Counted from the stretch's first letter, positions 29,786-47,710 are shown. The stretch is DNA of 64,000 nucleotides from Amoebidium appalachense (GCA_963693365.1 CAVNZM010000017.1:6510001-6574000), one strand, 5' to 3'. Made by a program: numbers and translations. Notes: generated from the sequence alone by a model not told the origin.

Positions 29786-30010
29786 GCAACATGCCCCCGG
29801 TAAACTTTGAACTACGCAGTCGGGCAACATGCCCCCGGTAAACTACGCAGTCGGGCAACATGCCCCCGGTGAATTACGCAGTCGGGCAACATGCCCCCGG
29901 GGAACTACGCAGTCGGGCAACATGCCCCCGGTGAACTACGCGGTTCAGGTAGCATGCCCCCGGTGAACTATGAAGTTGGGCAACATGCCCCCGGTGAACT
30001 ATGGAGTCGG
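29786..30010. repeat. 31-bp minisatellite, about seven copies
   Basis: Units read GCAACATGCCCCCGGTGAAY then TAYGCAGTCGG. The array abuts the left inverted end of the element at 30011. Confidence 0.92.
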
Positions 30011-30439
30011 GTACAGTATGCGTCCGCGCGTAACATACTCCGCGCACAACATAACGTCGACGCCGATTTTCAAGAATCTTAACATACTGACCTCGGTCAT
30101 TTTTCGGGATTATGTTAGCGCACCAAGGGGTCCTATACATAGTAGGACGAATTATCGGGTTTATCTGGTCAGTTTAGACCCCCTATCTTTAGTATTTCGA
30201 TCTCTTTCCCAGACAAAACAGTGGTTCGCCGTGATTTCAACGACCGCCCAAAGCTCGGCAGGGCCAATGATAGGTGGCGGCCGCACATCGCATGGTATGC
30301 AAAGGACTCATGTGGCCGACTATGTCGATAAACGAGCAGAAACATACGAAGGCCCCAACTAGTTCGAAGCAGTCTTGTATAGCTAGTTTTTACATCCTAG
30401 CCATATAGGCAGGTTGAATGCATATTAAACCCACCGATC

Positions 30440-30805
30440 ATGACCAAGCCAGTAGTCCAGGTGCAGGCAGCTGCACTTGGGGCGTTGAATAGTGCACTGC
30501 ACACAGTAAATGAGGCCACAGACAAGTTTCAGGAAACTACCCAAGATGCCCAAGCAATCATTTCTGAGGGTTTTGTAAACGCAAACAACACAATCAACAA
30601 CGCAACCACACGTGCAATTGCACAAGCCGAAACGGCAAAAGCACAATTGCGCTCGCACATGGAGAGTTTAGAGAGCCGCAGAGCCCCCACACGCGCGGAA
30701 TCGCTGAGTCTTTTCCGTGTGAGTTACGGTAATGGTTTGGAGCTTGATGAAACCCTGAATACGGATTTGTATGAGGCGAAGGGGGAGGGGTTGCCTCTTA
30801 CTCGT
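30440..30805 (+). CDS. Helical Ala/Thr/Asn-rich protein carried by the TIR element (first exon)
   Basis: An ATG at 30440 starts a clean frame of 122 codons up to a good donor (CTCGT|GTAGGT); without splicing it runs into a GT repeat and stops at 30946. The product has long amphipathic runs (ALGALNSALHTVNEATDKF, AIAQAETAKAQLRSHMESL) typical of coiled-coil or phasin-like helices, no signal peptide and no membrane segment. A CATTTAG acceptor at 31458 could continue it in phase (RFADSPPDGEAQCGLLGG) but leads into a poly-G run, so the second exon is doubtful. Function unknown. Confidence 0.45.
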
Positions 30806-30889
30806 GTAGGTGTGTGGTGCCAAATTCGTGGTGTGAGAGTAAGGTGTGAGGGAGCAGAAAGACTAGTACGTCCTTGTTTGTATGAGTTG

Positions 30890-30923
<34 letters not shown>

Positions 30924-31095
30924 CTTTTTTGGTTTGGTCCCCTTGAAAAAAATTAGTATGCTTTTATTATTATTTGAATCAATTACTTATTGATTTCCTA
31001 CATATTTACTTATTTAGCGGGTTGGGGAGGAGGGGGGGGGGGGGGACTTGATGTACTAAATGCTAGACTTTCAAGTATTGATTTAGATTTAAAAC

Positions 31096-31280
<185 letters not shown>

Positions 31281-31528
31281 GGCTTTCACGCTTTCAGCTT
31301 CTTTTTTTTTTTTTTTTTTTTCCAAAGTTTTTTTTTTCCTCCAAATTTCCCTTTTTTTTTGTTCACCATCTCAAAAAGGAACTAGTATAAGTATTCTTTG
31401 TTTATTCATTCATTTGATCAATTTATTATTTGTTTACTACTATATTTATGTCATTTAGCGGTTTGCGGATTCCCCGCCCGATGGAGAGGCCCAGTGTGGC
31501 CTCCTGGGCGGGCGGGAGGGCGGGCGGG

Positions 31529-31564
<36 letters not shown>

Positions 31565-31686
31565 AACATAATCGAGACGGGCTCTGGGAGCCTATTTTTA
31601 GATACTAATTAAAATTTAACATAACGACCTCGACCCTTGTCGGGGCGGTATGTTATGCGTGGACGCATACTGTACTAGTAGCCTAT

Positions 31687-32061
31687 ATGGCGGATACGGT
31701 TAGAGAGTCTCGTTCATACATAGATTCGTTTATTCGTAATGTGGTGTGGTGTAAAAACGCAAAGATGATTATGGCTTGGCGGTGTAATCGGTTTCTGGTG
31801 TCTCCTGCTCGTATGTGTAATATGTGTGGGGGGCGGTTTACTCGCGGCTGCATTTCTATCAATAAATGCAACCTGTTAGCTAATGTATTAGAACCGGAGG
31901 TTATTGGCGGTTTTATTCTCTTTTCTTCCTCTCTTCATCAATATATCCGTTTTAAGATGACTATCCTAGATCACCTTATTAATGCTGCACAGTATGATAT
32001 TGTGATCCGGTGCCTTAACTTTCTTTCGGAGCTACCGATGCTAGCATCTGCTTACCCATAA
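31687..32061 (+). pseudogene. LINE C-terminal zinc-knuckle frame, best preserved copy
   Basis: An intact 124-codon frame carries WRCNRFLVSPARMCNMCGGR then FTRGCISINKC, a C-x2-C-x7-C-x5-C knuckle, and a terminal helix pair ILDHLINAAQYDIVIRCLNF. The same layout ends the LINE relics at 27.7, 49.1, 49.6, 50.4 and 63.0 kb. It is the 3' end of an ORF cut off at its 5' side by the TIR element. Residues 31805-32235 recur inverted at 50190-50622 with over 95 percent identity by eye. Confidence 0.65.
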
Positions 32062-32430
32062 TATGTAATAGGGGTGTCAGATACTACGATGGCGCTCATT
32101 GTTGCCTAGCATGTATATATGTCACTGGCTGCATTTGATTGGCTGTGCTGGAAAACGCAGTAGGCCGTCGAATGTGGCTGGCTGGGCCTCCGGCAGTGTC
32201 CGATCCACGCAATAAAAAGTGTGTAAACCCTCTAAAGTGTTCACATTGCCAGATAGTGTAGCAGACACCCGTAGGGAAAGAGGTAAAATTTAAACGCGAC
32301 ATATACACTCACACCTATCAACATGCTTACGATTAAAAAGTTCAGCACAAAAGTGGCACCAGCGGCGATGAAAACAAGAATTACAGCGCCACTTCCCAGG
32401 CAATATAAAACATCAGAGCACCATAAATAC
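32062..32430. repeat. LINE 3' tail and inverted fragment
   Basis: 32062-32235 is non-coding 3' sequence shared with 50190-50365 (inverted). 32240-32430 is the reverse complement of 49463-49640, a second subfamily's knuckle region (CHFCAEL on minus). The two pieces are joined tail to tail. Confidence 0.75.
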
Positions 32431-33966
32431 AGACTTATCTACTAGGGACGTACAGCAGGAGAAATGTATCCTGCCAAAGCTCCCAAAAAAAAAGTGCAAT
32501 TGTTTTGGCCAGTGCTTGTTTTGACCGGCTCCCGCTTATCCCGGAATGAACCAGCCAATAGGAACGCTGTGTACGCCTGCTCATTGTTCCGGATCTGCTT
32601 TTCAATCTGAACGGAATGCTAGTAACATATTGGCGTGACAGATCACCAATAAGAAACACCAGTGCTCCAAATCGCAGACTATTCGCAGTTCAAGAATTCA
32701 AAAAAAAAATATTCGGTGATCACCGATCGATCGGCGGCCATCACTGCATGCCATGCACAACACAGAGCCCTTCATAAATACCGTGGTAATTGCAACGTGG
32801 GCAGGGCCAAAGGGGGAAAAATTCAGTTTTAAGTATATAGTGAACATGCAACACAGTAAGTACATATAATATTAGAGACTTATTCCAATCCAGGGCTTCC
32901 GTATGTCACAACATGAGGTGGCATTCACTGATTGCCGCACTCAGGGGCCAGGGCTTCAAATGCGGCAGTCAACCGTTACACCGCCGGCCCTGTGACGCCG
33001 GGCTAGCCCGTCTAACGGCGGCCCGGCCACCAGTGCCCAGTGTCACGGATGATGAGAATCGATTAGAGAACACTATTAAAACAATACAGCGATGGAATAC
33101 CATTATGTTCATCTTAGGACATTTTTGTATGCTGCCTTGTGGCATTATGAAGAAACCAGTCGGGAGTCCTGCGCATGCGTTGTTCAATGATAATGTGCCT
33201 GTCGAGTAAGAAATGCAAGCATATGTGGATCGAATATGGTCTACCAATAGGAAGCGCCTACTGCGCAGAATTTTCATTCTTAATGATATCACTATTTTTG
33301 GGGCTATACAAAGAATATTTCACTAAGAGTCTGCTACTGCTATTTGTTCAATATTACCAACATAGTAAATACTAACCTCATTCAATGATGTAAAAAAGCA
33401 CTCGTAAGAGTATTGACGCACAATCTTTCAATAATCCAAATTTGCTTCGCTCATCTTTTTGAAGACGAAAAACTCGACAGTTGCCGATTCCTCAGCCGCT
33501 TTTCTATTGGTTGGAAAAAGGCGGGGTGCTTTTGTAACCAATGAAATACGTTTAATATCACACAGTGTTCACACCTATTTGCGCGGTTTTGTCCACTCAG
33601 TGTGCCCTCCTCCTCCCCCGCATTTCTGTCAGTTTTTCTCGGCGTTTCTTCTCTGTGCACGCGTGTACCTACATTCTCCCCACCATCTAAATACAACCAA
33701 ATACTAAACAGACACCGTTATAATCTATAATAGCCACATACATTGTATATTGGGGTTTCTAGTTTACTCATGTTGTCTCATTCAAGACAGGTAGCAAGGC
33801 GTAGGTGCACATGCTGAGTGTAGTAGCACAATCGGCCCTCGGAAGATCGACACAAAACTTTTTATACAGCTCTGTTTTAAGTTTATATTCGCCACTATAT
33901 ATGGCTATCTCACCGAACCTAAGTTTATAAACACAAGAAAGAACGCTTTCGAATATAGTTTTGGAC
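32431..33966. other. Intergenic region upstream of the bZIP gene
   Basis: Mostly unique, AT-balanced DNA without large microsatellites. An open frame at 32913-33209 (98 codons, plus) has no recognisable features and is not called. The last 300 bases are the presumed 5' region of the bZIP gene. Confidence 0.5.
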
Positions 33967-35004
33967 ATGGCGGCCCTGTTACCCTCACAGACAAACGCCA
34001 TACACACAGGCCTTCCTGCCACCCCCCTCTCACTGTTCCTAGAGCAAACTTTGGACGAGGCTGCACAAATCTCCGACACTCTTCTAGACATTTCTCCAAG
34101 CTACGACGGCGTTTGCTCATCCCCCCCTACACCCTCCTCTGCGTTGAACCCCTACAACCTTTACCCATTCTCCTTCCCTACCATCTACCCTGTGACCCCC
34201 AGCCCCCCTCAACCAAAGCTAAAACCTGGTACCGGTGAGCGCATAAGTGGGGCTATTCCCACCCACACCCACGTGTTTCCCGGCCAAGATGTGTCAATAC
34301 CGCTGCCACCGGCCTTTCCCGCACTAACGGCCCAGTTCAACCCACCGACTTATCTTCTAGGGCTTCACGACCCACTGCTTCAACAATACCAAAACCAGGG
34401 CCTTATCCTGCCCTTTACGCAACAAGCACCCCACCAAGCCGCAACAAAACAGAAGCAGAGTCCCATAACCCCCAAGCCAACCGTAGAGGCCCCGGTAGCT
34501 AACCATCAGGTCATCACCCAAAACAATGGCAACAAAAGCGACGGCAGCTCGCAGAATGTACCCGCTAAAAAGTCGACAAGGAGACCACGCACCAAGCAGC
34601 AGCTGGAGAAGTGCAGGCAGGAAAGCGCACGTGCACGAGAGAGAAAGAAACAGGACAGACTGCGCCTAGACCAGCTCATCAACGACAAGACAAACGAGTC
34701 TGAACAGCTTAAGCAGCAGGTAATGTCACTGGAAAGTGAGGTGCAGCAACTGAGACAAGTTGTGCTAACGGGGGCACTCAGCACGTTGCAGACACAGCCG
34801 GGCACAGTCACGGCCAGCTTGGCCACACACGTGCTCTCGTACGTGTCTCAGCTGCTGCAGGGAAGCTGTGCACTGGCCCCACATCACGGCCCTCTCATAG
34901 TTACCAGCAGCCCTCCGGCAAAGCCCGTGCCACTGAGGGAGATACGTCCCAGGGGGATGGATGACGACAGGAATGGATCTGAACTGATGAGAGATGAGCG
35001 TTGA
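33967..35004 (+). CDS. bZIP-like transcription factor, intronless
   Basis: A single 345-residue frame begins at an ATG in good context (GACATGG). Residues 1-190 are Pro/Gln/Ser-rich and probably disordered, as in activation regions. Residues 201-229 are basic (KKSTRRPRTKQQLEKC, RARERKKQ) and run straight into heptad leucines at 234, 248, 255 and 262 (Lys at 241). This gives the bZIP spacing: position 216, seven residues, Arg224, nine residues, Leu234. The position that is Asn in nearly all bZIP proteins is Cys216, so DNA recognition may differ or be lost. The tail (270-345) is Ser/Pro-rich. It should act in the nucleus as a dimer. The bZIP call is strong on layout; target genes cannot be inferred. 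Confidence 0.8.
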   Translation: MAALLPSQTNAIHTGLPATPLSLFLEQTLDEAAQISDTLLDISPSYDGVCSSPPTPSSALNPYNLYPFSFPTIYPVTPSPPQPKLKPGTGERISGAIPTHTHVFPGQDVSIPLPPAFPALTAQFNPPTYLLGLHDPLLQQYQNQGLILPFTQQAPHQAATKQKQSPITPKPTVEAPVANHQVITQNNGNKSDGSSQNVPAKKSTRRPRTKQQLEKCRQESARARERKKQDRLRLDQLINDKTNESEQLKQQVMSLESEVQQLRQVVLTGALSTLQTQPGTVTASLATHVLSYVSQLLQGSCALAPHHGPLIVTSSPPAKPVPLREIRPRGMDDDRNGSELMRDER

Positions 35005-37700
35005 AAGTCTTATAAGTGCAACTATTGAGACCTAAGCATGTGATCAATCTACGTGATGTAAACATGTGGGCGTCCCTGTTGAGTTGTAGTACGGTAGTTG
35101 GCATACACAAAAGGGGGGGGTGTCCGGGGGGGGCATCCAGGAAAAGAAAAAACTAGCTGCCCGTCCTGGTATTCTTTAGAAAACTGAAAAGAGTTGATGG
35201 AATGGGTGGCTGTAGCCGTCTGTTGAAGCTCGACCGGAAATGTACCGGCATGGACAAACCAACGTCACCTTTGGATAATGTAGCAGTTGAGTCGTACTAT
35301 ATATATCAAACTTAGTTTTGTTTTCTTGATTGTTACATCCTGCATTGATTGAGTACTTTTTGTGTACAAAAGAGGTGACTGACTTAATTAGTTTAGCTAA
35401 GTGATATCTCACAATCAGTGATTCGTCGCTGTGCCTTCCTTCCTTGTTCCAACAAACATATATGTAGGCGCCTGTTTGAAGCTGTCCTACTACTGCACAA
35501 TAAAAGAACCGTATGTTTTTCTGCCTCTCATGAACCCATGGCATTGTAACTTGGTGCTCTCTGAAGTCAACTGTAACATGCGTGCACGCAAGATGGCTTG
35601 GAACAACACAATCGAGAGCTAAAATTCCTGCACTCGGAAAGGTGGAATTGGAAACACACATAGCTAGTACTGGGGTACTTAATCAAGAAGATTCGTGGTT
35701 GACCTTGCAACATGTGGCACAGAAGTGTGACAGCGCATGTGCGTACGTGCCTATGTGTGCGCCTGCGTACATGTGTGTACGTGTGTGTTGGTGGTGGTGG
35801 TGGTAGGGCTGCGGCAAGGGGGGGCGATTGGGGGGGCGAGAGGGGGAGGGGGGAAGGGGCTGGGTTGGAGCGGCAGAAAGGAGCCGAAGAGGAAATACAA
35901 GGGAGAAGGCACTTCGAAACAAAGACGTAACTCATACAAGTTTAAAGTCCAAGCTTCCTGAGTAGTATAGACCATATCCCATATCCCATGTACCATATCC
36001 CGACACGTGGATCTGAATTGGTATACGTATGCGCGCGCACGCGCAGAGCAAAGCTTTGGCTACGCCTACTGGTTTGTACAAACTATTAACACCAGTTGCT
36101 AGGAACCAGATCTGACCATGGTATAATAGTATAACCGAGAGGGAACTGGTCACCACCATCCAGACCTCACCACCGTCTTCCTCTCCGCCACATTGCATCA
36201 TGAAGCATGCGGCTAACTAACTATCGTTTAGTCCCTCACCAAAGAGCAACAAGTCGGGTGATAACAGTTGTATCTAATATTAGGGGGCCTTGGCGATAAC
36301 ACGATTTTCCTTTCCACAGAAATTTTACGCTTTTGGAAGGACTTGTGTTACTAACAGTCACACCGCTTCACCCAAGAAGTATATTTTTTATAGGCGATGC
36401 CTACCCAACGAACACTTTTCAACTCCCTGACTCTCGGAGTCTGACTGAGATACATGGAGCCCTTTTTATATGGGTGGACCAGATCTAGGTTTGCGCAAAC
36501 AAAATTTCTTAATTTCTAAAAACCACTTTAAATCTTTAACGCACGATACGGTTGGAATATAAACAAATGCAGGCTTCAGATCACAAGCATCAAAATGTGC
36601 GTGTTGTGCTACATCCACGTACTCGAGGCGATCCGTTCCTCCACGGGCCGGGCCGGGGGGCCGGCCGGTCGCTCAGTTTTAGGCACTCAGACGTTCATTT
36701 CTCTTTCTCTTCCCTACCACTGAAGCGAGCTAAGTGGTAAGTGGCACGTGTGTATATAGACGTAGAAACAGGTGGAAACAGGTGGAAGGGAAGTTGCTTA
36801 CAGGCAGGTGGAGAGCGCAGCGAGCAGAAGTTTGTGGTGGTGCGGAAGACTCGCGGCGAACAGAGGTGGAATGTGAGGATGGCGACCTGAAGAGTGTAAC
36901 ACGTGTGCACATGTTGTGGACCCGGAAGGAACATGGGATCCCCGAATGGGACGATTTTAGCGATGATACGGCTAGAAAATATTCGGGCTGCAAGGGAGGA
37001 GATGCGGCGGTGCGTCGGTTTGGGAATTTACGACAAGAGGCGGAGGTTTTCAGGCTGGCATGGAGCAGTCATTGTTGCAGAGTTTCCACGTAGCTACGTT
37101 GTCTTTTTCGACTGGGGAAGGTTTACAGAATATGACGTATCGTAGCACATATGCGGACACGACTTATCGTAAGGTGTATGAGGCAGCACGCACATGCACA
37201 CCATTTTTTCTGTCTTGGAAATTACCAGTGACCAGGCACATACATTAATGTTCGGTTCAGTGACGAGGTAGCAAAAAACACGCTGGTAGACACGAAGGGG
37301 TCTGGTGGATGAGGATAATAACTACTCGCGGAGGCAGTTATGCGTGGAACACAAAATACACGGACTACCGGATTTATAGCTTTACTTTCCGAGCTCTCTC
37401 GGAGTCAGGTTAGGTTGGAATGCTGGGTGGATAAGCCCATGGCAGGGAAAGGCACGGGTGTGCGGGATTGGCAGGACTCAGTTGAGGATTGGACGCTTGA
37501 CTCCGGGACGTTTTAAGTGCAGGGGACACACAACAGCTGCACTATTATGACGTTCGTGTGAGCTGGTTAGGGAGGGGGCACGTGTGTACGTGTGTTGTGT
37601 CCCTCTGCACCCTCTGTACACACACGTGTGTTGCGCGCTGCAAGGGAGGAAGATTTTGGCGGTCACGGGACAGGCAGGTGGACAGCTGTGTAAATATGGT
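35005..37700. other. Intergenic region between bZIP and eL21 genes
   Basis: A possible polyadenylation signal AATAAA lies at 35500. Small overlapping open frames at 36734-37248 (for example YDKRRRFSGWHGAVIVAEFP near 37030) read like decayed coding sequence in three frames, but no family is recognised. A G-rich patch is at 35815-35860. Otherwise unique DNA. Confidence 0.45.
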
Positions 37701-38100
37701 TGGGTTTGGGAAACATGTGTGCATGCTTGCAAGCATGCAGCTAGTGTTTCTGGTGCCTCTCACTTAAGGGAGTGGTGCTTGGTTGTATGTCGGGTTAGTA
37801 AAGTCGAATGTTTGTGTACGGGCCTTTTGTGCATATCACCATCTAACTTCTTTTGTCTGTGTTCCTCTTCATGCAACCCTTTCTTCCCACCAACCTCCCC
37901 CCTCCCCCTATCCGTTTCCCTACCTCCTCTCTCCTTCGTCTTTTCCTTGATACACCGATGTCCGTCCCTTCTCTCACCCTCCCCCCTCCCGATCACACGC
38001 TCCCTCCCGCCCCCCATCCACCCCCCCCCCCCCCCCCCCCCCTCTTTCCCTTTGTTTGTATGTCCCTTCTTCCCTCCTTCTCTATATGCGCACAGGCACG
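37701..38100 (+). promoter_or_regulatory. 5' region of the eL21 gene with probable 5'-UTR intron acceptor
   Basis: Strong C/T tracts (37880-38080) end at GCGCACAG five bases before the eL21 ATG, which looks like a 3' splice site in the leader. The matching donor upstream is not clear. Confidence 0.4.
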
Positions 38101-39750
38101 ATGGGGCGCACCAACGGTTATCGGGCGGGTACCCGCCACATGTTCAGTCGCCGGTTCCGTCACCACGGGCCCGAGCACCTGAGCACGTACCTGATCACCT
38201 ACAAGGTGGGCGATATTGTGGATGTGCGCGCCAACGGCTCCATCCACAAGGGCATGCCCCACAAGTTCTACCACGGCAAGACCGGCATCGTGTTCAACGT
38301 CACCCCCCACGCCGTCGGTGTGGTCGTGAACAAGCGCGTTGGGTACGTGTCTGCGTGTGTGTTAACGATTGTGTGTGTTGTACCATACTAGGAGAGGGAA
38401 GGGTGTGTGTGCGTGTGTTTGGGGGAGGGGGAGGGGGGGCTCATAGTGATGGGTGTTAAAGGAACGATTTTACGTGAAGATGTGTAGACATGCTGGTGTG
38501 CTATGTTGGGTGCACGTGGCTGTGGGCAGATACATTGCTGTGATGGATTGAATTTTATTTGGGAAGCAGAACGGAGCTTGTGTGAATGAGTGTATTGGGT
38601 GGTGGTTGAACGGGGGAGCACACAGCACTCCTCATGTTACGATGAGTGCTCCCACCAGCACACATTTGGAGACCTCGTGTTTGGGGGAAAGGGTTCGATA
38701 TTTTGTGGACGGGGGGTGTGTGTGTGTGGGGGGGGGGGGGGGGGGATTGTTTTTGTGGGACACAACAGGGGAACTGACAAGCAGATTCATCGACGTGCGT
38801 GCACTCTGCTTGACACGTGCATGTGCACACACACTGCTCCTACATCTCCACACACATCTACACGTGTATACACGCACACATGGTTTCACAGTCTTGATGC
38901 ACAGATCCTACACATACCTATACACACACACGCCTGTAGGGTGGTGCATATGCAAGTGCATGGCAATATTTTGACATGCACACATCTGCATCACACTTCG
39001 GACACCCTTCACACCACATGTTTGTTCCCAAATGCGTGCTGCCTACACGTGTTGTGTGGATTCATGTATACGGCCCGTTCTTTTCTCTGTTGCAGTCGTG
39101 CATTTCACGTCGTTTCTTATTGCCTATTTTCTGTCCGTTTTTTTGTTTGTGTATGACATGCATTTTATCTACACACAGTTCAATGTTTTATGCACCACAC
39201 ACCGTCACTACCCTTAATTCTCTCTACCCTGTGTATGGCCAAACCTGTTCCCGCACACACACACACGTGCACACACGCTTGCACACATATACACCCAACG
39301 CATCATCCATGGCACACATGCACAGTCACAGACGTGTGCACAGACTACACACATTTACTCAAGGACACACCTTGACCAACACCCCTTCCCCCACGCCCCA
39401 TCTTTTTCATCATAACTGTGTACTTTGTACTCTGTAACACATTCTAACAACTCCTCCCCCCCCTTCCTCCTCCTCCTCCCCTCCCAAACACACACACCCA
39501 CACCCACAGCAACCGCATCATCAAGAAGCGTGTGAACCTGCGTGTGGAGCACATCCAGCACTCTACGTGCCGTGACGAGTTCCTCAACCGCGTGAAGAAG
39601 AACGAGGAGATCAAGAAGGCCGCCAAGGCAAAGGGCGAGACGGCCCACACCAAGCGCGTGCCCCGCCAGCCCCGCACTTCACACACGGTCACCACGGCAC
39701 ACAATGCCCCCGAGCGCATCACCCCCGTGCCCTATGGCGGTCTGGCTTAA
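38101..39750 (+). CDS. RPL21: 60S ribosomal protein eL21
   Basis: Exons 38101-38342 and 39510-39750 join in phase 2 (GG|C, Gly) to give 160 residues, the usual length of eL21. Hallmarks: [19 protein letters not shown] at the N-terminus, [59 protein letters not shown] and the C-terminal PVPYGGLA. It is a structural protein of the large cytosolic ribosomal subunit. Codon use is strongly C/G-ending, as expected of a highly expressed gene. The 1.17-kb intron starts GTACGT, ends CCCACAG and holds G and CA runs. The gene is complete with no odd residues. Confidence 0.97.
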
Positions 39751-40797
39751 GCGTGGGCTGGTCCTACTTGGTAAATGGGATTATATGCGCAAAAGAATGT
39801 GCAGGTGGTGTCGTTGATGCTGCGTGTGTTTGGTGGTGGTGGTGGTGGTGTGGAGCCCCGGTCCCCGGGGGGGTGGGGGGGGAAGGGGGGGAGGAGGACG
39901 GATGAAAAATGAGGTTGATGGCAGGCGTGGGGTGGGTAGGAGAGGGAAAATGGTGGTCTGGGAGAGTGGGTGAGGGGGGGGGTCTGATCAGGAAGGGCCC
40001 GACAACCCGACCGTGCTACCAGTGGACTTTATCGGTCGAGTTTACTTAATATCAGTGGTGGCCACCCGGAGGGGGGGGGGGGGGGGGTAGCTCGAAGGAA
40101 CACCTCAGAGGCTTGCACACGTGAATCGAATCAGGATTAGCGGGTCAAGTTGTCGGCCAAGCCACAGCCAGCATTCTTTTCATTCTTTGGGGGGGAGGTG
40201 TGGTGTAAAGTTAGTGGTGGGGCTGTGCGCCATCGCGGTGGCTTGGGCGCCGGGTCTGGTAGTCCGTGCTTATGTGCATGCGCATGGCCAGGTTTAGGTC
40301 GTCGAGAGTGCACCTGTTGGGTTTCCGTCATGAACCCATGCACGGTGCCTGAGAGAGCTCAGTGTTGGTGCCATGGTGTTCAACTTGACAAATTTCTCAA
40401 AAGTTTACAGCCGATGTGTCCTCCCACTCTACACCCGAGGTTTCCTCCAACTCTACGGTTTCCGGATTCCTGACAACTCCATGGCCAGTCTTGAGGCAAC
40501 AAACACAAGCCAGACTTATTCAGCTACGCTAGGGCTCTAGCTCGACAAACTCTTGTACTCCTAGCAATTCGCCTGGTATCAGCAACCTGAAACCATAGGG
40601 CGAGTTTATTGATGCGTATCCTGCGGTTACACAGCACACGCATAAATTACTTACTTAGGAGTGCCATAGTCCATGTTATAGTTATATATGAGCGGTAGCA
40701 GCGAATAGGGATAAATAAAATTTCCTTAGGTGGACATCAGCCCATTCACTGTTATTGGCGTGTTCTGTGGGCGCCAACCAAGTGGCCACTTGCGAGA
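39751..40797. other. Intergenic spacer between eL21 and GOT1
   Basis: G-rich patches at 39866-39890 and 40070-40087, otherwise unique sequence. The two genes lie head to tail on the plus strand. No gene seen. Confidence 0.6.
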
Positions 40798-45788
<4,991 letters not shown>

Positions 45789-45820
45789 CTTTGTCACGAC
45801 TTTACTTGAGAAGTGAAGGA

Positions 45821-46680
45821 AGACATCTTTACTTCCATGCAACCGGGCATGGTTGCTCTGTGTCGTGCATCTGTAAGCACATACGCGTTTTTCGCTGCAC
45901 TGCATTAGTTTGCACACACATCTTCATCGTTTTGCTCACCTTGCTTGCATAAGCAACCCTGCTCGTCTTTGATCAAGACGGGTTGACCCACCCAAGTTCA
46001 GTTGATGCTGCTGTCTGAGTTGGAGCGTCGTATATACGTGGGCTAAGGGGTCGAAACTCAGACGCAATTGATGACTTGGGCCCTCCCTGAGGATGGGCTC
46101 TGCTTATGACGCATACTGTGCGCACGGCTGATGTTGCATACTTGAATGTTTGCCTTTGCATGTGTCCTGCACCATGCTTCTCATCGTGTATGCGTACTTC
46201 GTACTGTGTTCCGCATTCAAACCCCCCCTGTCTTCTTTCAGAGGTGTCCTTTCAGGACAGACCACTGTGTGGAGACATCTTTACTTCCATGCAACCGGGC
46301 ATGGTTGCTCTGTGTCGTGCATCTGTAAGCACATACGCGTTTTTCGCTGCACTGCATTAGTTTGCACACACATCTTCATCGTTTTGCTCACCTTGCTTGC
46401 ATAAGCAACCCTGCTCGTCTTTGATCAAGACGGGTTGACCCACCCAAGTTCAGTTGATGCTGCTGTCTGAGTTGGAGCGTCGTATATACGTGGGCTAAGG
46501 GGTCGAAACTCAGACGCAATTGATGACTTGGGCCCTCCCTGAGGATGGGCTCTGCTTATGACGCATACTGTGCGCACGGCTGATGTTGCATACTTGAATG
46601 TTTGCCTTTGCATGTGTCCTGCACCATGCTTCTCATCGTGTATGCGTACTTCGTACTGTGTTCCGCATTCAACCCCCCCC
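45821..46680. repeat. 452-bp tandem duplication
   Basis: 45821-46220 recurs at 46273-46672 almost unchanged, with a 50-bp linker (TGTCTTCTTTCAGAGGTGTC...) between. Copy 1 begins 33 bp after the GOT1 stop, so it may include its 3' UTR. The second copy ends in a longer C run. Confidence 0.9.
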
Positions 46681-46699
46681 CCCCCCCCCCCCAATTTGT

Positions 46700-47231
46700 G
46701 ACCGCCTCCTGGTTTTGCCGCCTTCTCTTGTGTTGCATTTAGAGCTCATAATAAGGTCGTAGGAGCATTTTACCAAATAGAACAGACACACACACGTGGT
46801 AACACGGAGAAATCGAGGAGGGGAGGGGAGGGGGAGAAGGGGGGGGGGGGGAGGGGGGAGAGAGAGAGAGAGAGAGAGAGGGAGGGAGGGAGGGAAAGGG
46901 TGTGTGTGTGGGGGGGGGGGGGGGGGGGGGGGGAGGGGGGGAGGGGGGGGGGGGAGGGGGGGGGGGGGTTATTTTTGGGACAGTGCCTGTGTGCCGATAT
47001 TGAGTAAGAAGTTAGTTGTTACACACGCACCATGGCATTCTCTCTTTCAAGCACCACACAGGTTATTGGGGGGTCACTGAAACTCTCTTCGGCCACCTCC
47101 CTCCCTGTCTCCCTCCCTCCCTTCGCTCCTTCGTCCCTCCCGGATCCCTTTCTCCGTCCCCCCCTCTCTCCATCCCTCTCTTTCGATCTTGCTTGCACAC
47201 CCACATGCATGCGCCCACACACACACACACA

Positions 47232-47294
<63 letters not shown>

Positions 47295-47392
47295 CCTCCC
47301 TCTCCCTCTCCCTCTCCCCCTCCCCCTCCCCCCTCCCTCTCCCTCTCCCTCTCCCTCTATCTCTCTCTCCCCCTCTCTCTCTCTCTCTCCCT

Positions 47393-47429
<37 letters not shown>

Positions 47430-47642
47430 GCACGCACGCGCTCCCTCCCCCCCCCCCCCTTTCTCCCCCTCTCTCCCTTTGCCTCTCTCTCTCCCCCTCC
47501 CCCTCCAACACACGCACACACACGCACGCACGCGCGCGCGCGCGCGCCCACACACACACACACACTCCTCTCTCTCCCCCTCCCTCCTCCCCCCCCTCCC
47601 TCTCTCTCTCTCCCCTCCCCCTCCAACACACGCACACACACA

Positions 47643-47710
<68 letters not shown>

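Noticed and set aside
29786-30010. CRISPR-like array
   Set aside because: Head-to-tail minisatellite without unique spacers, in a eukaryotic genome. The same holds for the arrays at 5.7, 10.1, 13.0 and 56.6 kb.
31459-31570. Second exon of the helical protein gene
   Set aside because: The acceptor and phase fit, but the frame enters a 45-base G run with no protein-like content after it; left as a possibility only.
36734-37248. Gene between the bZIP and eL21 genes
   Set aside because: Three short overlapping frames look partly protein-like, but none has a start, splice signals and a continuous product; it may be a decayed element.
38343-39509. Intronic snoRNA in the eL21 gene
   Set aside because: Host genes of this kind often carry them and GTGATGG occurs near 38540, but I found no matching pair of C/D boxes with flanking stem.
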